NCBI RefSeq assembly: GCF_014897985.1
Contig: NZ_JABUZA010000009.1
Span: forward strand, 62,001 to 126,000
DNA from: Halomonas colorata
GTDB taxonomy: Bacteria; Pseudomonadota; Gammaproteobacteria; Pseudomonadales; Halomonadaceae
DNA length: 64,000 nt
Direction: 5' to 3'
Part shown: positions 63,128 to 64,000 of the stretch, piece after piece
How the letters are laid out: every line of letters starts with the position of its first letter
How positions within the stretch are numbered: the first letter of the stretch is position 1
Position numbers and translations under genes: made by a program
The notes under the pieces: model-generated
Told to the model about the DNA's origin: nothing
The model's database searches: none
Seen by the model: only the letters and a program-made list of their open reading frames with translations

Positions 63128-63748
63128 TTAAAGGCTGGGCCGGGTAAAAAGGCGAGCGGCCTGATAAGGGGCGGGCTGGCCGCAAATAGCTGAAATAACC
63201 GCCAGCCCATTTGTACCGGCACGGAAGACCTGCTCGCTATGGTCGGCCTTTAACCCACCGATGGCAACGCTGGGCAGCGGTGAGGCAGCTGCCAGCTGCG
63301 CAAGGCCCTCAAACCCGATAGGGAGCGCATGGTCACGTTTGCTCTGCGTGGCAAACACCGGGCCCAGTCCCACATAGTCTAAAAGCTCTACCGGGGCCGC
63401 TTGAAGCTGCGCAAGCGTGTTAATGGAAAGCCCGATAATAGCGTCTGGCCCCATTGCGGTGCGCGCCTGTTGAGCGGCGGTATCGCTTTGCCCGACGTGT
63501 AGCCCATCCGCACCGCTTTCCAGCGCGACCACCAAGCGGTCATTAATCACCAGCGGCACACTGCTACCGGCCAGGGCGGCCTTGAGGCGTTTAGCCTGCT
63601 TAATCATATCGGCATCGCTTGCCTGCTTATCACGCAGCTGAACAAAGCTTACGCCACCCTCGACGGCTTCAACGACCGTGCGCTCAAGGCCATAGGGTTG
63701 GCATAAGCGGGCATCCGTCACCAGATAGAGCGAAAGATCAAAGTGCAT
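63128..63748 (-). CDS. thiE: Thiamine-phosphate synthase
   Basis: A 206-residue TIM-barrel enzyme that joins HMP-pyrophosphate to thiazole phosphate to make thiamine phosphate. Visible are VSFVQLRDKQASDADM, LVINDRL, GADGLHVGQSD and YVGLGPVFATQSKRDH, with the phosphate loop VAIGGLK. Its ATG directly follows thiM's TAA (TAAATG), so the two are co-translated. No TPP riboswitch can be seen because the operon start lies outside the window. Confidence 0.95.
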   Translation of the reverse strand: MHFDLSLYLVTDARLCQPYGLERTVVEAVEGGVSFVQLRDKQASDADMIKQAKRLKAALAGSSVPLVINDRLVVALESGADGLHVGQSDTAAQQARTAMGPDAIIGLSINTLAQLQAAPVELLDYVGLGPVFATQSKRDHALPIGFEGLAQLAAASPLPSVAIGGLKADHSEQVFRAGTNGLAVISAICGQPAPYQAARLFTRPSL

Positions 63749-64000
63749 TTAACCTTTCTCCAGGCCGGTGAACGTATCAAGATCGCTTGGCGTCAGTTGA
63801 TAAAGCGCATCCAGAAGCGCCACTTGGAAGCTGCCGGGGCCGGTTGCCAGCGCTCCTGCGCGCTCGCCTGCCACGCCAAAGCTTGCCAGTGCCGCCACGG
63901 TCGCCACTAACGGTGTTTCAGGCCGGGTGGCGATAAATGCCGCTACGGTGGCGCTCAATGCACAGCCAAGAGTAGTTACACGTGGCATTAACGAATGCCC
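63749..64000 (-). CDS. thiM: Hydroxyethylthiazole kinase, C-terminal part (truncated by window edge)
   Basis: 84 C-terminal codons, open to the window edge. The frame reads GHSLMPRVTTLGCALSATVAAF, matching the ThiM block that in E. coli contains VTGTGC with the catalytic Cys; here the equivalent is VTTLGC. The Met at 63988 is inside the protein, not the start. The enzyme phosphorylates hydroxyethylthiazole for salvage and feeds ThiE next to it. Confidence 0.88.
   Translation of the reverse strand, partial: GHSLMPRVTTLGCALSATVAAFIATRPETPLVATVAALASFGVAGERAGALATGPGSFQVALLDALYQLTPSDLDTFTGLEKG

Noticed and set aside
63749-63988. A complete 79-residue gene at the right edge
   Set aside because: The frame continues to the window edge and its sequence matches the C-terminus of ThiM, so the Met is internal.

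Overview
This window is a chromosomal segment of a gammaproteobacterium, most probably Halomonas or a close relative in the Halomonadaceae. The evidence is the gammaproteobacterial order of the ribosomal and RNA polymerase operons, an SSB tail ending in DFDDEIPF, an adjacent fabA-fabB pair, a lipobox phospholipase D and uninterrupted moderately GC-rich codon use. I inferred the genus from gene content and protein style, not from a database search. I see no insertion sequence, prophage, CRISPR array or genomic island.

Layout. Positions 1-27,000 hold several short housekeeping and transport units. They are the ssb 3' end, a degenerate RmlD-like gene co-translated with a PlsC-type acyltransferase, fabA-fabB, a PAS-GGDEF-EAL protein, a photolyase with a LitR-like MerR regulator and a TIGR01777 epimerase, rapA with a membrane TlpA-like thioredoxin, a ClsC-like lipoprotein, and a branched-chain amino acid ABC transporter. 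Next come a sodium:neurotransmitter-symporter-type gene broken by an in-frame stop, typA, birA and coaX.

From about 26,700 to 58,240 lies the large transcription/translation supercluster: tRNA-Tyr, -Gly and -Thr, then tRNA-Trp-secE-nusG-rplKAJL-rpoBC, rpsL-rpsG-fusA-tuf, and the S10, spc and alpha operons through rplQ. The site where relatives such as E. coli carry tufB, between tRNA-Thr and secE, holds only a terminator, a promoter and tRNA-Trp. The tuf after fusA is the only one in this window.

Positions 58,240-64,000 hold a penicillin-binding carboxypeptidase with a SPOR domain, a DMT transporter, a co-directional LysR-DoxX-dioxygenase set, and thiE-thiM, with thiM cut by the window edge.

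I did not find a convincing undescribed multi-gene system. The points most worth checking are: (i) a nonsense-split NSS transporter; (ii) a photolyase-linked MerR protein that has lost the cobalamin-ligand residues, with a promoter-overlapping direct repeat; (iii) a 26-bp-stem hairpin between rpoC and rpsL; (iv) a tandem duplication over the rpsG stop codon, followed by an unusually long spacer before fusA; (v) the missing tufB; (vi) a short S10 leader with no room for an E. coli-type L4 attenuator; and (vii) an Rml-like protein without its catalytic motif.
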